A DNA stretch of 64,000 nt from Alphaproteobacteria bacterium (GTDB lineage: Bacteria; Pseudomonadota; Alphaproteobacteria; JAVJRE01): assembly GCA_040218575.1 (NCBI GenBank), contig JAVJRE010000002.1:124001-188000 (forward strand), given 5' to 3'. Numbering within the stretch: position 1 is the first letter of the stretch; every line of letters begins with the position of its first letter. Below, in pieces: positions 47,028 to 57,353 of the stretch. A program made the position numbers and the translations under genes. Under the pieces are notes generated by a model, which had not been told where the DNA came from, made no database searches, and saw only the letters and a program-made list of their open reading frames with translations.

Positions 47028-47903
47028 CTAGTCTGACGCGCGGGAGCCGCCGGCCGCGGCACAGCCTTCGTCCGGCAGCGCCTCCAACGCCAGCAGGTCG
47101 CCCTCAACGACAGTCAGGCCGAGGTCGAGCATGAGATGATCGGCGACGCCATTGGTGAAATAGCGGCCGCCGATCTCAGCCAGGGGCGCCGGGCCGCTGT
47201 CGTCCGGATCGAACAGGGCCAGGGAAATCGGCCAGGCACGGCCGGCCAGCAGCGCCTGATCGCTACCTGGAGTGACCGGTGCACCGACCACCGCGGAGCC
47301 GAAATAGAGCGGCGTTTCCATGGCGTCACCGGTAAAGAGCGAGCGCTGATCGAACCGGGCGCCGTCTTTTACCGCCGCCAGCAGCGCCGCCGCATGACCC
47401 AGCGGGAACAAGGTTCCGGCAGGCAGGGCCACCACCAGGCGGCGCGGCGATTGAAAGATGGCCTGTCCGCCCTGCCCCGGCCCGGCCATGCGGGCCTGTC
47501 CGGCGATACGGCCCGCAACCGTGCCATTGACCCACACTTCATGGCGGAAGGTGTAGGTGAGGCCGTCCTGGGACTCGACGGTTTCAGAGAATGTGGTGAT
47601 ACGCCGCAACATGCCGTCGCTGAGCGTCATGACCAGATCCAGAGTCTGGTTGTAGCGCCAGTCGCCACAGACACTGAGGGTTTCGCTGCGAACGATACCG
47701 CTGGCCGAGGTCGCCCCGTGACTGGCGGTGGCGCCGGTGTCGGTCAGGGAGTAGAGCGCGCGATGGGGCACCAGGCCCTGGGCAGCGGCCTGCCCCGCCG
47801 TAGCGGCGACCCCAGCCGTAGCCAGCGCCAGCGCCGCACCCAGCGCTATCCGGCGGCAGGCTGGCGGCGGCCGGAACCGTCTGACGAAGGCCTGAATGAT
47901 CAT
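47028..47903 (-). CDS. EipB-like cell envelope integrity protein (DUF1849)
   Basis: A 291-residue secreted protein. The signal peptide (RRIALGAALALATAGVAATAGQAAAQ) precedes a beta-rich domain: HRALYSLTDTG, GDWRYNQTLDLVMTLSDG, PAGTLFPLGHAAALLAA and HLMLDLGLTV. Two cysteines, in LSVCGDW and DEGCAAA, fit the EipB disulfide. In Brucella EipB supports envelope integrity in the periplasm. Start MIIQAFVRRFR at 47903 directly precedes the signal; an upstream ATG is less likely. It is convergent with dinB. Confidence 0.8.
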   Translation of the reverse strand: MIIQAFVRRFRPPPACRRIALGAALALATAGVAATAGQAAAQGLVPHRALYSLTDTGATASHGATSASGIVRSETLSVCGDWRYNQTLDLVMTLSDGMLRRITTFSETVESQDGLTYTFRHEVWVNGTVAGRIAGQARMAGPGQGGQAIFQSPRRLVVALPAGTLFPLGHAAALLAAVKDGARFDQRSLFTGDAMETPLYFGSAVVGAPVTPGSDQALLAGRAWPISLALFDPDDSGPAPLAEIGGRYFTNGVADHLMLDLGLTVVEGDLLALEALPDEGCAAAGGSRASD

Positions 47904-48081
47904 GGCGACGGCATTCTCCAGAAGCCACGGGCCAGGGTGCGACCGGACGCTGACCGAGGCGTCCATTCTTGCACCTCAGCCGGCGAGAGGTTAGCCAGTA
48001 TGCCATGAAATAGCGGCGGCAAGCGGGCCTCCGGGATATGAGGCCCTGGCCAAGACCAGGACGTGGCGAAGAGGAGCAGGT

Positions 48082-49047
48082 ATGGCGGAAAAACCGGTCG
48101 TTTTTGTCACCCGGCGGCTGCCGGAGGCCGTTGAAGCACGGCTGCAACGGGACTTCGCGCCGCGCCTCAACCCTGATGATGTTCAACCGAGCGCCGAGCA
48201 GACCATCGCCGGCTGCGCCGGTGCGGCGGCACTGCTGCCCTGCCCCACCGACAAGCTGACGCCCGAGCTGATTGCCGGCCTGCCCGACTCGATCAAGATC
48301 ATCGCCACGTTTTCCGTGGGCTATGACCACATCAATTTGCCCGCCGCCAAGGAACGGGGCATCATCGTCACCAACACACCGGGCGTCCTGACCGATGCCA
48401 CAGCCGACATCGCCATGTTGCTGATGCTGGGCGCGGCACGGCGGGCCGGCGAAGGCGAGCATCTGATGCGCACCAGAAGCTGGGCGGGATGGGCGCCGAC
48501 CCACATGATGGGCCAGCACGTCAGCGGCAAGGCGGTAGGCATTGTCGGCATGGGCCGGATCGGTCAGGCCTTCGCCGACCGTTGCCGCGCCTTCGGCATG
48601 ACGATTCACTACCACAGCCGCTCGCCCAAGGCCGAAGAGGACGCCAAGGGCGCCCACTATCACGGCGACCTGGAAGAGATGCTGGGACAGGTGGACGTGC
48701 TGTCCCTGCATTGTCCGTCAACGGCGGAAACCCGCAAGCTGCTGAACGCCGAACGGTTGGCCAAGCTGCCGCCTCACGCCATTGTGGTGAATACCGCGCG
48801 TGGCGATGTGGTTGATGACGATGCGCTGGTCCAGGCGCTGAAAGACGGCGTCATCGCCGGCGCCGGTCTCGACGTCTATACCGGCGAGCCAAAAGTGCAT
48901 GCTGGTTATGCGGATCTGGCCAACACTTTCCTTCTGCCGCACCTGGGCAGCGCCACGATTGAGACGCGCAACGCCATGGGGTTCAAGGCGCTGGACAATC
49001 TGGATGATTATTTCGCCGGGCGGCCGCCACGCGACCGGCTGGTCTGA
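48082..49047 (+). CDS. D-2-hydroxyacid dehydrogenase (glyoxylate/hydroxypyruvate reductase type)
   Basis: A 321-residue NAD(P)-dependent dehydrogenase. Nucleotide binding is in GKAVGIVGMGRIGQAFADR. The catalytic Arg is in VVNTARGDVVDDDAL, Glu in YTGEPKVH and His in LLPHLGSATIETRNAMG. Pattern and length match GyaR/GhrB enzymes that reduce glyoxylate or hydroxypyruvate. It sits alone between the EipB-like gene (divergent) and the SPOR-like gene (convergent, 1 base apart). Confidence 0.92.
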   Translation: MAEKPVVFVTRRLPEAVEARLQRDFAPRLNPDDVQPSAEQTIAGCAGAAALLPCPTDKLTPELIAGLPDSIKIIATFSVGYDHINLPAAKERGIIVTNTPGVLTDATADIAMLLMLGAARRAGEGEHLMRTRSWAGWAPTHMMGQHVSGKAVGIVGMGRIGQAFADRCRAFGMTIHYHSRSPKAEEDAKGAHYHGDLEEMLGQVDVLSLHCPSTAETRKLLNAERLAKLPPHAIVVNTARGDVVDDDALVQALKDGVIAGAGLDVYTGEPKVHAGYADLANTFLLPHLGSATIETRNAMGFKALDNLDDYFAGRPPRDRLV

Positions 49048-49048
49048 C

Positions 49049-49564
49049 CTACCAGGCGGAAAGCACCAGGGCGCAGGGCGGCGGCGCGCCGCCAGGACAG
49101 CGCAAAATCAGCCAGGCATCCGGCGCCACCTGCTGCCGCAGCCGGGCCAGACTGGCGGTCGCCACGGCCGGGGTCAGTGGCCCCACCGACAGGCGGTGCC
49201 AGGTCTGGCCGGACACCTCCGCCGGAATCACCGACAGCGGCAGACCACCCAGAAGGGGCATGAAGCGGGCCTGCGCGCGATTGGCGCGCTCCGGCTCCTG
49301 AAAACTGGCGACGACGATCCAGGCCTCAGGCGTGACGCGCACGGCGACCTGTGGCGGCGCACCATCATCAAGCACCGCATGGGGGCCGGCCGGCGCGCCG
49401 GTCAATAGCGGCGTGGCGGGCAGAATCTGGCGCCAGGCCATGGTCTGGTCATGGGCCAGGCTCCGCGCCGGGGCCACATGCATGGCAAGGGCCGCGATCA
49501 TCAGCCATTGGGGCAATGATCGGGGCAATGATCGGGACCACGAGCCAGGCCGGGAGCAGCACAC
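49049..49564 (-). CDS. secreted SPOR-domain-like protein
   Basis: A 171-residue protein with an N-terminal signal (QWLMIAALAMHVAPARSLA). The 80-residue C-terminal part (EAWIVVASFQEPERANRAQARFM, WHRLSVGPLTPAVATASLARL) has the SPOR layout, a domain that binds denuded peptidoglycan at division sites. Some in-frame starts upstream of the signal are alternatives, and a 12-base duplication (GGGGCAATGATC type, near 49510-49530) lies in this leader. Assignment is moderate. Confidence 0.6.
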   Translation of the reverse strand: MCCSRPGSWSRSLPRSLPQWLMIAALAMHVAPARSLAHDQTMAWRQILPATPLLTGAPAGPHAVLDDGAPPQVAVRVTPEAWIVVASFQEPERANRAQARFMPLLGGLPLSVIPAEVSGQTWHRLSVGPLTPAVATASLARLRQQVAPDAWLILRCPGGAPPPCALVLSAW

Positions 49565-49709
49565 GGGCTTTCTCCGCAGGTGAGGCTACAGCCTGGCCCC
49601 GGCACCTTACGGAAGGCTTAAGCGGTACGCCCCTTGCGTAGCGCGGCGCATGACGGCACGGATGGCAGCGGCACGAGGAGGTTGCCACGGCAAGGCCGGG
49701 CTAGGCGGG

Positions 49710-51548
49710 CTAGGCGGGCTCGTCAGAAGAAGCGGGGCCGGAAACTGCCGGCGCGACGGGCCGCGGCGGCTCCACCACCCGGATGTGCAGCTCACGCTGG
49801 CGCGCCGCATCAATCGGCGCCGGCGCCCCCATCATCACGTCCTCGGCCTGCTGGTTGAGCGGAAACGCCACGATCTCCCGCAAGTTCGGCTCGTCGGCCA
49901 GCATCATCACAATGCGGTCTATACCCGGGGCCGAGCCGCCATGGGGCGGCGCGCCATAGCGCAGGGCCGACAACATCCCGCCGAACCGCGCCTCCACCTC
50001 CGCCGCATCATAGCCGGCAATAGCAAAGGCCTTGAGCATGATGTCCGGGCGGTGATTACGGATGGCGCCTGACGACAGTTCCACACCGTTGCAGACGATG
50101 TCGTACTGATAGGCCTTGACCTCCAGCGGCGACTGGGTCTCCAGCGCCTCCAGCCCGCCCTGGGGCATGGAAAAGGGATTGTGGCTGAACTCAATACGGC
50201 CACTGGTCTCGTCCCGCTCATACATCGGATAGTCAACGATCCAGCAAAAGCGGAATGCGTCCTTCTCGCCGAGGGCAAGCTCCGTCGCCAGGCGGGTGCG
50301 GGCGAGACCGGCCAGCCGGGCCGCGGCCGCCGGCCCGTCGCAGGCAAAGAACACCGCATCGCCATCCGCGAGATCAAGCGCCTGGCGGATAGCCTCAATC
50401 CGCGCCGGCTCCAGATTGCGGGCGATGGGCCCCTGCCCCGCGCCGTCGGCAAAGGTGATATAGCCGAGGCCACCGGCCCCTTCCTCGCGCGCCCAGTCGT
50501 TCAGCTTGTCGAAAAAACTGCGCGGCCGGCCACCGGCGCCGGGCGCAGGTATGGCGCGCACTATCGAACCGGCGGCAACCGCGCGCGCGAACAGACCGAA
50601 GCCGGACCCGGCAAAGGCATGGGTCACATCGCGGATAAGCAGCGGATTGCGCAGGTCCGGCTTGTCGCTGCCGTAGAGCAGCATGGCGTCGTCATAAGCG
50701 ATTCGCGGAAATGGCGCCGGTGTGACCGCGCGCGGGGTCGTCCGGCCAAAGGCGGCAAACTCCTCAAACACCCCATGGATAACGGGCTCGATGGCCGCGA
50801 AGACATCGTCCTGGGTGACGAAGCTCATCTCGAAATCCAGTTGGTAGAACTCTCCCGGTGACCGGTCGGCGCGGCTGTCTTCATCGCGGAAGCACGGGGC
50901 AATCTGGAAATAGCGATCAAAGCCGGCAACCATCAGCAACTGCTTGAACATCTGCGGCGCCTGCGGCAGGGCATAGAAGCGCCCGGGGTGACGACGACTG
51001 GGCACCAGATAGTCGCGCGCGCCTTCCGGCGAGGTGGCGGACAGGATCGGCGTCTGAAACTCTGTAAAGCCGGAGTCGATCATACGGCGACGGATGGACG
51101 AAATCACATCACTGCGCAGATGCATGTGGCGCTGCATCTTCTCACGGCGAAGATCGAGGTAGCGATAGCGCAGACGGGTTTCCTCGCCATAGTCGGTGTC
51201 ACTGTTGACCTGAAGCGGCAAGGGGTCGGCCACCGACAGAATGGAAAGCGATTGGATACGCAGCTCCACCTCGCCGGTGGGCAGATCCGCATTGACCGTC
51301 TCGGCGTTTCGTTTGACGACGGTCCCGGTCACCGTGATGACGGTTTCCAGCCGCTGCGCCTCCACCTCAGTGAAGAGAGGGTTTTCATTATCGATCACGC
51401 ACTGGGCGATGCCGGAATTGTCGCGGAGGTCCACAAACAGCAACTGACCATGGTCGCGCTTGCGGTGAATCCAGCCGGACAGGCGAACCGTCTCACCGGC
51501 ATGTGACAGCCGGAGCGCGCCGCAGGTATGAGTTCGGTATGGATGCAT
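49710..51548 (-). CDS. aspS: aspartyl-tRNA synthetase
   Basis: The 612-residue class II synthetase starts [12 protein letters not shown] with an OB anticodon-binding domain ([23 protein letters not shown]). Motif 2 is in [19 protein letters not shown], and motif 3 at [26 protein letters not shown] insertion domain lies between. The enzyme may charge both tRNA-Asp and tRNA-Asn; no asnS is seen, and gatCAB is present to convert mischarged tRNA. The last 20 residues are Pro-rich and non-conserved. Confidence 0.97.
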   Translation of the reverse strand: MHPYRTHTCGALRLSHAGETVRLSGWIHRKRDHGQLLFVDLRDNSGIAQCVIDNENPLFTEVEAQRLETVITVTGTVVKRNAETVNADLPTGEVELRIQSLSILSVADPLPLQVNSDTDYGEETRLRYRYLDLRREKMQRHMHLRSDVISSIRRRMIDSGFTEFQTPILSATSPEGARDYLVPSRRHPGRFYALPQAPQMFKQLLMVAGFDRYFQIAPCFRDEDSRADRSPGEFYQLDFEMSFVTQDDVFAAIEPVIHGVFEEFAAFGRTTPRAVTPAPFPRIAYDDAMLLYGSDKPDLRNPLLIRDVTHAFAGSGFGLFARAVAAGSIVRAIPAPGAGGRPRSFFDKLNDWAREEGAGGLGYITFADGAGQGPIARNLEPARIEAIRQALDLADGDAVFFACDGPAAAARLAGLARTRLATELALGEKDAFRFCWIVDYPMYERDETSGRIEFSHNPFSMPQGGLEALETQSPLEVKAYQYDIVCNGVELSSGAIRNHRPDIMLKAFAIAGYDAAEVEARFGGMLSALRYGAPPHGGSAPGIDRIVMMLADEPNLREIVAFPLNQQAEDVMMGAPAPIDAARQRELHIRVVEPPRPVAPAVSGPASSDEPA

Positions 51549-51754
51549 GGCCCCCGACCAGGACGTGATAAAGCCCACGGAACAGCGCCCGCAGGTGCCG
51601 GCCAATGGCCATGGCGCACCCGGACTTGTCAACCGCCGTCGTAGGACGGCGGGGGCGCGACGGGGTGCGCGGCGGGTGATAACAGGTGGCGACCAGCCGC
51701 GGCTGACCACCGCAACCGGCCGGGCGGCGCTTTTCGCGCCGGCACAAGCCGTGT

Positions 51755-53062
51755 ATGCCTAGGGGCATGCCTGATTTTCCCCTGCCCATCACCACCACCG
51801 ACGACCTTGATGCCTTCTGTCGCAGCGTAGCCGACGAGGAGTTCATCACGGTTGATACGGAGTTCATCCGCGAGCGCACCTACTGGCCACGTCTGTGCCT
51901 GATTCAGGTGGGCGGGCCGCAGGCGGCGGTGGCCATAGACCCGCTGGCCGACGGCCTGGAGCTGGAGCCGTTGTTCAGTCTGATGCGCAAGCCGGACATG
52001 ACCAAGGTGTTTCACGCCGGTCGCCAGGACCTGGAAATATTCTTTCACCTGATGGGGACGTTGCCGGCGCCGGTCTTTGACAGCCAGATCGCCGCCATGG
52101 TCTGCGGCTTCGGCGACTCCGTCGCCTATGACACGCTGGCGACCCGTTTGGACAATGCCCGCATCGACAAGTCCATGCGCTTCACCGACTGGGCGCTGCG
52201 CCCGCTGAGCGACCGTCAGCTCGACTACGCCCTGGCCGACGTCACCCACCTGCGGCCGATCTATGAGACGCTGCGCGATCAGTTGGCGAAGACCGGCCGG
52301 GCCGAGTGGGTTGCCGAGGAAGACGCCAAGCTGACCCACCCAGCCACCTATGAGTTCGATCCGGACAAGGCCTGGCAACGCCTGAAAGTGCGCCGGCCGA
52401 CGCCTGAAATCCTGGCGGTTCTGCGCGAGGTGGCGGCGGTGCGCGAGCGCGAGGCACAGAATCGCGACGTGCCGCGCAACCGTATCCTGCGCGATGAGGC
52501 ACTGGTGGAGATCGCCCAGAGCCGCCCGGCCGACGCCAGGGCGCTGGACCGCATCCGCGCCGTGCCCAACGGGTTCGGCCGCTCAAAACTGGGCGAGGCT
52601 CTGCTTGACGCGGTGGTGCGCGGCCTGGCGGTACCGGCGGACGAACGGCCCAGGCCACCACCGCCGCGCGGACGCGACGGCGCGCCGGGTGAGGTGGTGG
52701 AGCTGCTCAAGGTCCTGCTGCGCCTGCTGTGCGAGGCCGAAGGTGTGGCCCAGCGCCTGGTGGCATCGAGCGACGACCTGGAGCGGATTGCCGCCGAGGG
52801 GGCGGCGGCAGATGTGCCGGCCATGGGCGGTTGGCGGCGTCATCTGTTTGGCGACAAGGCCCTGGCCCTGGCCAACGGCGACGTGGCTTTAGCCATCGGC
52901 CGCCAGGGACTGCGCCTGCTGGAGTTGGACGGCGACGACTTGCAGGACACCACGCCAACAGCGCGCAACGTGCGGCCGGCGCGACGCCGCAAGAAGGGCG
53001 GCGGGCGGACAGCGGCAGAAACGGAAAGCGCTGCCGACGACGCCCTGGTGGGTAAGGGCTGA
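51755..53062 (+). CDS. rnd: ribonuclease D
   Basis: A 435-residue DEDDy exonuclease: motif [16 protein letters not shown], motif [11 protein letters not shown] and motif [14 protein letters not shown] with the Tyr. Two helical HRDC-type regions fill residues 210-380. It trims 3' ends of tRNA precursors. A second ATG at 51767 (MPDFPLPI) is equally likely as start; neither has a strong ribosome site. The C-terminal 50 residues are basic and variable. Confidence 0.94.
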   Translation: MPRGMPDFPLPITTTDDLDAFCRSVADEEFITVDTEFIRERTYWPRLCLIQVGGPQAAVAIDPLADGLELEPLFSLMRKPDMTKVFHAGRQDLEIFFHLMGTLPAPVFDSQIAAMVCGFGDSVAYDTLATRLDNARIDKSMRFTDWALRPLSDRQLDYALADVTHLRPIYETLRDQLAKTGRAEWVAEEDAKLTHPATYEFDPDKAWQRLKVRRPTPEILAVLREVAAVREREAQNRDVPRNRILRDEALVEIAQSRPADARALDRIRAVPNGFGRSKLGEALLDAVVRGLAVPADERPRPPPPRGRDGAPGEVVELLKVLLRLLCEAEGVAQRLVASSDDLERIAAEGAAADVPAMGGWRRHLFGDKALALANGDVALAIGRQGLRLLELDGDDLQDTTPTARNVRPARRRKKGGGRTAAETESAADDALVGKG

Positions 53063-53067
53063 CGCCA

Positions 53068-54081
53068 GTGGCCGGCCGGTGGTGCAGTGTCCGGGCATGG
53101 CTGGCAGTCCTGCTGCCCGCCATTGTGACAGCCGGCGCAGTGACGGCCGGCGCGGCCATGGCCGACGAGCCACGGTTCATTGTCCCGGTGGACTGTGACA
53201 TGGGCCTGGTTTGCGCCATCCAGCAGCATGTGGACCGCGACCCCGGCCAGGGCATCGCCGACTTCGCCGGTGGCCGGCTGACCTATGACGGACATGACGG
53301 CACCGATTTCCGGGTGCGTGACCGGGTCGATATGGCACGCGGCGTCCCGGTGGTGGCCGCCGCCGCCGGCACGGTCCTGCGGGTACGCGATGGCGAGGCG
53401 GATATCGAAGGGCGCGCCCGCGATGCGGCAATCGCCGCCGACCGCATGGCCGGCAACGGGGTGGTGATCGATCACGGGGACGGCTGGGAAACGCAATACT
53501 CCCACCTGCGTCAGGACAGTATCGCCGTGATCCCCGGCCAACGGGTCGCCGCCGGCGATGTTCTGGGCCTGGTCGGCCAGTCGGGATTCGCTGATTTTCC
53601 CCATGTCCATTTCGCGGTCCGCCACAACGGCCAGGCCATCGACCCCTTCGGGCAAGACCAGCAGAGCGATCTGTGGGACGACAGCGCCGACGCTGTCCTC
53701 GGCTATCGCGGCGGCGGCATCCTCAACCTCGGCTTTACACCCAACCCGCCGCGCATGGAGGGCGTGGAACGCGGCGTCTACAGCACCACGGAATTGCCTT
53801 CGACGATTGACGCGATCATCGTCTGGACGGCACTGTTCGGTGTTCGTGTGGGCGACCGGATCGACCTGGTGCTGAGCGATCCGGACGGCGGCGTGGTGGT
53901 GAGCCAGGCGATCACCGTGGAGCGTGACCGGGCCAGCCAGTTGTACTTTGCCGGCCGCCGCAAACCGGATGGCGACTGGCAGCCCGGGCTTTACCTGCTG
54001 ACCGTCAGGTTCGACCGGCCGGCGGGTGTCATGCCGGCACGCCAGGAAGAGCGCTCCGCCAGACTGGTGGTCACCCCGTGA
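53068..54081 (+). CDS. secreted M23-family peptidase
   Basis: A 337-residue protein starting at GTG 53068 with a signal peptide (WLAVLLPAIVTAGAVTAGAAMA). The LytM/M23 core has the first ligand pair in YDGHDGTDF, then VIDHGDGWETQYSHL and HVHFAV, which keep all zinc ligands. It probably cuts peptidoglycan cross-bridges. The C-terminal 130 residues form a beta-rich domain of unknown role. The stop overlaps sixA by 4 bases. Confidence 0.88.
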   Translation: MAGRWCSVRAWLAVLLPAIVTAGAVTAGAAMADEPRFIVPVDCDMGLVCAIQQHVDRDPGQGIADFAGGRLTYDGHDGTDFRVRDRVDMARGVPVVAAAAGTVLRVRDGEADIEGRARDAAIAADRMAGNGVVIDHGDGWETQYSHLRQDSIAVIPGQRVAAGDVLGLVGQSGFADFPHVHFAVRHNGQAIDPFGQDQQSDLWDDSADAVLGYRGGGILNLGFTPNPPRMEGVERGVYSTTELPSTIDAIIVWTALFGVRVGDRIDLVLSDPDGGVVVSQAITVERDRASQLYFAGRRKPDGDWQPGLYLLTVRFDRPAGVMPARQEERSARLVVTP

Positions 54082-54629
54082 AGTTCCTCTATTTCCTGCG
54101 CCACGGCAAAGCCGAGGCGCCGCAGTTCGATCAGGAGGACCGCGACCGCCGCCTGACATCCAGTGGACAGCGGTCGGCCACCGCCATGGGCAACCATGCG
54201 CGCGAGCGCGGCTTTCGCATCGACGTGGTGCTGACCTCCACCGCGCGACGCACGGCGGAGACCACCGAGCTGTTTCTCGCCGCCTTTGGCCAGAGTGTCC
54301 CGGTGCGCCAGTTGACGGGACTTTATCTGGCGTCGCCGGAAGAGATCCTGGCGCATGTGGCCGAACTGGATGACGCCACGGATTCGGTGGTCATCATCGG
54401 CCACAACCCGGGTCTGAGCGAGCTGGCCATCATGCTGGTAGCCAGCGGGCCGGCCCCTGCCCGCTCTCTTCTGGCGCGCGGCTTTCCCACGGCGGCGCTG
54501 GCGGAAATCGCCGTGGACGCCGCAAGCTGGCGCCAGGTAGCGCCCGGCCGTGGCCGGCTGGTGCGCTTTACGCGGCCGGGCGATCTGCCGGCGGACACCG
54601 CCGGCGATCAGGAACCGGGCGCCGCCTGA
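54078..54629 (+). CDS. sixA: SixA-like phosphohistidine phosphatase
   Basis: The 183-residue histidine phosphatase superfamily protein has LYFLRHGKAEAP with the RHG catalytic His, STARRTAETTELF, and the second His in VIIGHNPGLSELA. SixA members dephosphorylate histidine-phosphotransfer domains. It is coupled by ATGA overlap to the peptidase gene upstream, which is probably a co-expression rather than functional link. Confidence 0.88.
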   Translation: MKFLYFLRHGKAEAPQFDQEDRDRRLTSSGQRSATAMGNHARERGFRIDVVLTSTARRTAETTELFLAAFGQSVPVRQLTGLYLASPEEILAHVAELDDATDSVVIIGHNPGLSELAIMLVASGPAPARSLLARGFPTAALAEIAVDAASWRQVAPGRGRLVRFTRPGDLPADTAGDQEPGAA

Positions 54630-54679
54630 GCCCGCCGGCGCCAGGTGTCAGCCGGAGGGCGGCCTAAGGCGTTCCCGGC

Positions 54680-55459
54680 CTAAAGCGTTCCTGGATAGTG
54701 GCCGCCGTCCAGCAGAATGTTCTGACCGGTGACGAAGCCGGACTGCGACGAGCACAGCCAGGCACAAGCGTGGCCGAACTCCTCCGGCTGGCCCCAGCGG
54801 CCGGCCGGATTACCCTTCGCCCGTTCGGCCACCAGATCATCGATACTGCGGTTTTCCTTCTTCGCCCGTCCCTCCATGAGCTGACGTGCACGGTCGGTCA
54901 GGAACGGCCCCGGCAGAAGATTGTTGATGGTGACGTTGTGGCGGACGGTCTGGCGGGCCAGGCCGGCGACGAAACCGGTGAGACCGGCGCGCGCGCCGTT
55001 GGACAGACCAAGCTGGGCTATGGGCGCCTTTACCGCGCCGGAGGTGATGTTGACGATGCGGCCAAAGCGCCGATCAATCATGCCGTCAACCACCGCCTTG
55101 ATCAGGAAGATGGGCGTCAGCATGTTGGATTGCAGGGCCGATTCCCATTCCTTCTGGCCCCAGTCATGAAAATCGCCGGGCGGCGGACCGCCCGCATTGT
55201 TGATCAGAATGTCAGGCTCCGGACACGCTGCCAGCGCCGCGGCGCGGCCGGCTTCGGTGGTGATGTCACCGCTGACAATGGTCACGGTGGCGCCGGTGGC
55301 CTGGCGAATATCGGCAGCAGCGGCGGCGAGGGTTTCCTCGGTGCGCCCGGTGATGGTCACAGCGCAGCCTTCCGCCGCCAGCGCCATGGCGCACCCTTTG
55401 CCAAGCCCCTTGCTTGAGGCGCACACCAGCGCCGTCTTTCCGGTCAAACCCAAATCCAT
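54680..55459 (-). CDS. SDR-family oxidoreductase lacking the catalytic Tyr-Lys pair
   Basis: A 259-residue Rossmann protein with cofactor site CASSKGLGKGCAMAL, NNAGG and the C-terminal GQNILLDGGHY. Where short-chain dehydrogenases have YxxxK, this one reads LGLSNGARAGL, so both residues are missing. The same pattern occurs in a group of alphaproteobacterial SDR proteins, so it is not a sequencing error. Function and substrate are unknown; it may be a non-classical or inactive SDR. Confidence 0.9.
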   Translation of the reverse strand: MDLGLTGKTALVCASSKGLGKGCAMALAAEGCAVTITGRTEETLAAAAADIRQATGATVTIVSGDITTEAGRAAALAACPEPDILINNAGGPPPGDFHDWGQKEWESALQSNMLTPIFLIKAVVDGMIDRRFGRIVNITSGAVKAPIAQLGLSNGARAGLTGFVAGLARQTVRHNVTINNLLPGPFLTDRARQLMEGRAKKENRSIDDLVAERAKGNPAGRWGQPEEFGHACAWLCSSQSGFVTGQNILLDGGHYPGTL

Positions 55460-55494
55460 GTGCTGATCTCCCTTCCTGCGATTGCGAGTTGCCG

Positions 55495-56220
55495 TCAGCC
55501 GGCCGTTTCGGGCTGCCGTCCGCCGGCAGTATGGTCGTGGCCCAATACCCGGCGCACCAGCGGCACCGTTATCTCTCGCTTTTCCTGTAGCGCCAGGCGA
55601 TCCAGCCGGTCTACCAGACGGGCAACCGCGGCTGGTGAACGCTCTATACGGGCCACCACATAGGGCACCACATCCGGCGAAATAGCCAGTTGGCGATCAC
55701 CGAACAGCTTGACGCACAGAGCCGCAAGCAGTGTGTCATCAGGCTGGCCGATACCAACCGCCGGCAGCGCGCGAAGGCGCGACGCCAGGTCGGCAAGGGC
55801 AATCGGCCAGTCCGCCGGCGGCGTGCGGCCGGTGAACAACAGATCGCACCCGGCCTCGCGACAGCGGTTGAAAAAGTGCAGCAGCGCCGTGCCGTCGAAG
55901 GCCGGCGCGGTGACCGCGCGGTCCACATCCTCAATCACCCAGGGTCCCGATTCCGCGTCCGGAACATCCGGCGGCGCCAACTCCATGGGCCGGCCGATGA
56001 AGCGGTCGGCGGCGATCTGGCCGGCGCCGCTGACCTGGCGCCAGACCTGCGCCAGATGGGTCTTGCCAGCGCCCTCTCCGCCCCACAAAACCAGCCCGTG
56101 CCCCGGCCAGTCAGGCCAGCGGTCGAGCCAGGCGACCGCCGTCTGATTGCATCCGGCGATGAGAAAATCACTACGGCCGAGGGCCGGGCGATGGCCAAGA
56201 TCCAGAACCAGTTGCCGCAT
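55495..56220 (-). CDS. hdaA: HdaA-like DnaA-homologous regulatory ATPase
   Basis: A 241-residue short DnaA homologue with WGGEGAGKTHLAQVW Walker A, WVIEDVDRAV Walker B and a RSPAAVARLVDRLDRLAL sensor 2 region. It lacks the DnaA DNA-binding domain. HdaA with the beta clamp stimulates ATP hydrolysis by DnaA and so prevents over-initiation. Its ATG shares a base with the stop of the AI-2E permease gene, the usual alphaproteobacterial perM-hdaA order. Confidence 0.92.
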   Translation of the reverse strand: MRQLVLDLGHRPALGRSDFLIAGCNQTAVAWLDRWPDWPGHGLVLWGGEGAGKTHLAQVWRQVSGAGQIAADRFIGRPMELAPPDVPDAESGPWVIEDVDRAVTAPAFDGTALLHFFNRCREAGCDLLFTGRTPPADWPIALADLASRLRALPAVGIGQPDDTLLAALCVKLFGDRQLAISPDVVPYVVARIERSPAAVARLVDRLDRLALQEKREITVPLVRRVLGHDHTAGGRQPETAG

Positions 56221-57353
56221 CAGCCGTCGGTCTTGTCAGGAGCCACCGGCGCGGGCGGCGACGGAACGGGTGGCGAAGAGGACGACGCAGGGGGTCGGCC
56301 ACCGCGCCAGGCCGGGCTATGGCGCCACCCATCCAATGCATAGCGCAGCAGCACGCCGGTCACCGCCGCCGCCGGCACCGCCAGCAGTACGCCGACAAAT
56401 CCGAGCAACAGACCCCCGGCCAGCACAGCGAAAATGACCCACACCGGATGCAGGCCCACCCGCCGTCCGACCAGCCGCGGCGTCAGCACATTGCCCTCGA
56501 GAATCTGGCCGGCAGCGAACACGGCAGCGACCAGCAGGACGGACGTCCAGTCGGCAAGGCCGAACTGCACCAGCGCCATGCCAACGGACACCACCAGTCC
56601 GAAGGCCGCGCCGAGAAACGGGATGAAGGACACCAGACCGGCGGCGATGCCGATCACCAGCCCGAAATCGAGATTCAGAAGCGTGAGACCGGTGGCGTAG
56701 AACACCGCCAGGCACAACACCACCACGCCCTGGCCGCGGACGAAACCGGCCAGCGTGCGGTCAATATCCGAAGCGATCCGACGGATGGCCGGCGCGTCAT
56801 CGCGCGGCAGCCAGCCATCGATCTTCGTCAGGATGCGGTCCCAGTCCCGCAGCAAATAGAAGCCCACAAGCGGCGTTATGAAGATCAGCGACAGGAGGTT
56901 GATAAACGCCACGCCGCCGCTCCACACACCGGTCAGGAACCGGGCCACAACGCGCAAGGCATCGCCAGCGCCGGACGACAGAAGATTCCGCAGCCGTTCC
57001 AGGTCCTGTGGCGTGAGGACATTTTCTAGGCGCCCGGCCAGGGGCTGGCCCCAGGCGGTCAGCGCGGCAATGTACTGTGGAACATTATCGGCAAAGGTCA
57101 GGATCTGCTGCTGTACGAGCGGTACCAGCAGAACTACGGCCAGCACCATCAGGGCGAGAAACCCGCCAACGAGAACGAGAGCGGCAATTGTCCGTGACAC
57201 GCCATGCCGGGCCAGCCACTGGGCCACCGGATCGAGAAAGTAGGCAATGGCAAAGCCGGCGATGAACGGCAAAAGAATCGGCGCAAACACCATCATGGCG
57301 AGGACGAACGCCACCCCGCCCGCCACATAGCCGATTCCGCCGCGTAGGGTCAT
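56220..57353 (-). CDS. AI-2E family (PerM-like) membrane protein
   Basis: A 377-residue inner-membrane protein with about eight hydrophobic helices, including FIPFLGAAFGLVVSVGMALVQ and the conserved GNVLTPRLVGRRVGLHPVWV signature of this family. Members are annotated as AI-2 exporters or PerM, but for most the substrate is untested. The ATG overlaps the CDP-alcohol transferase stop by 4 bases. The C-terminal 35 residues are a Pro/Gly-rich cytoplasmic tail. Confidence 0.9.
   Translation of the reverse strand: MTLRGGIGYVAGGVAFVLAMMVFAPILLPFIAGFAIAYFLDPVAQWLARHGVSRTIAALVLVGGFLALMVLAVVLLVPLVQQQILTFADNVPQYIAALTAWGQPLAGRLENVLTPQDLERLRNLLSSGAGDALRVVARFLTGVWSGGVAFINLLSLIFITPLVGFYLLRDWDRILTKIDGWLPRDDAPAIRRIASDIDRTLAGFVRGQGVVVLCLAVFYATGLTLLNLDFGLVIGIAAGLVSFIPFLGAAFGLVVSVGMALVQFGLADWTSVLLVAAVFAAGQILEGNVLTPRLVGRRVGLHPVWVIFAVLAGGLLLGFVGVLLAVPAAAVTGVLLRYALDGWRHSPAWRGGRPPASSSSPPVPSPPAPVAPDKTDG

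Noticed and set aside
49682-49712. Short GGCTAGGCG-type triple repeat at the aspS stop
   Set aside because: Only about 9-10 bases per unit; it duplicates the stop codon but is too short to claim a function.
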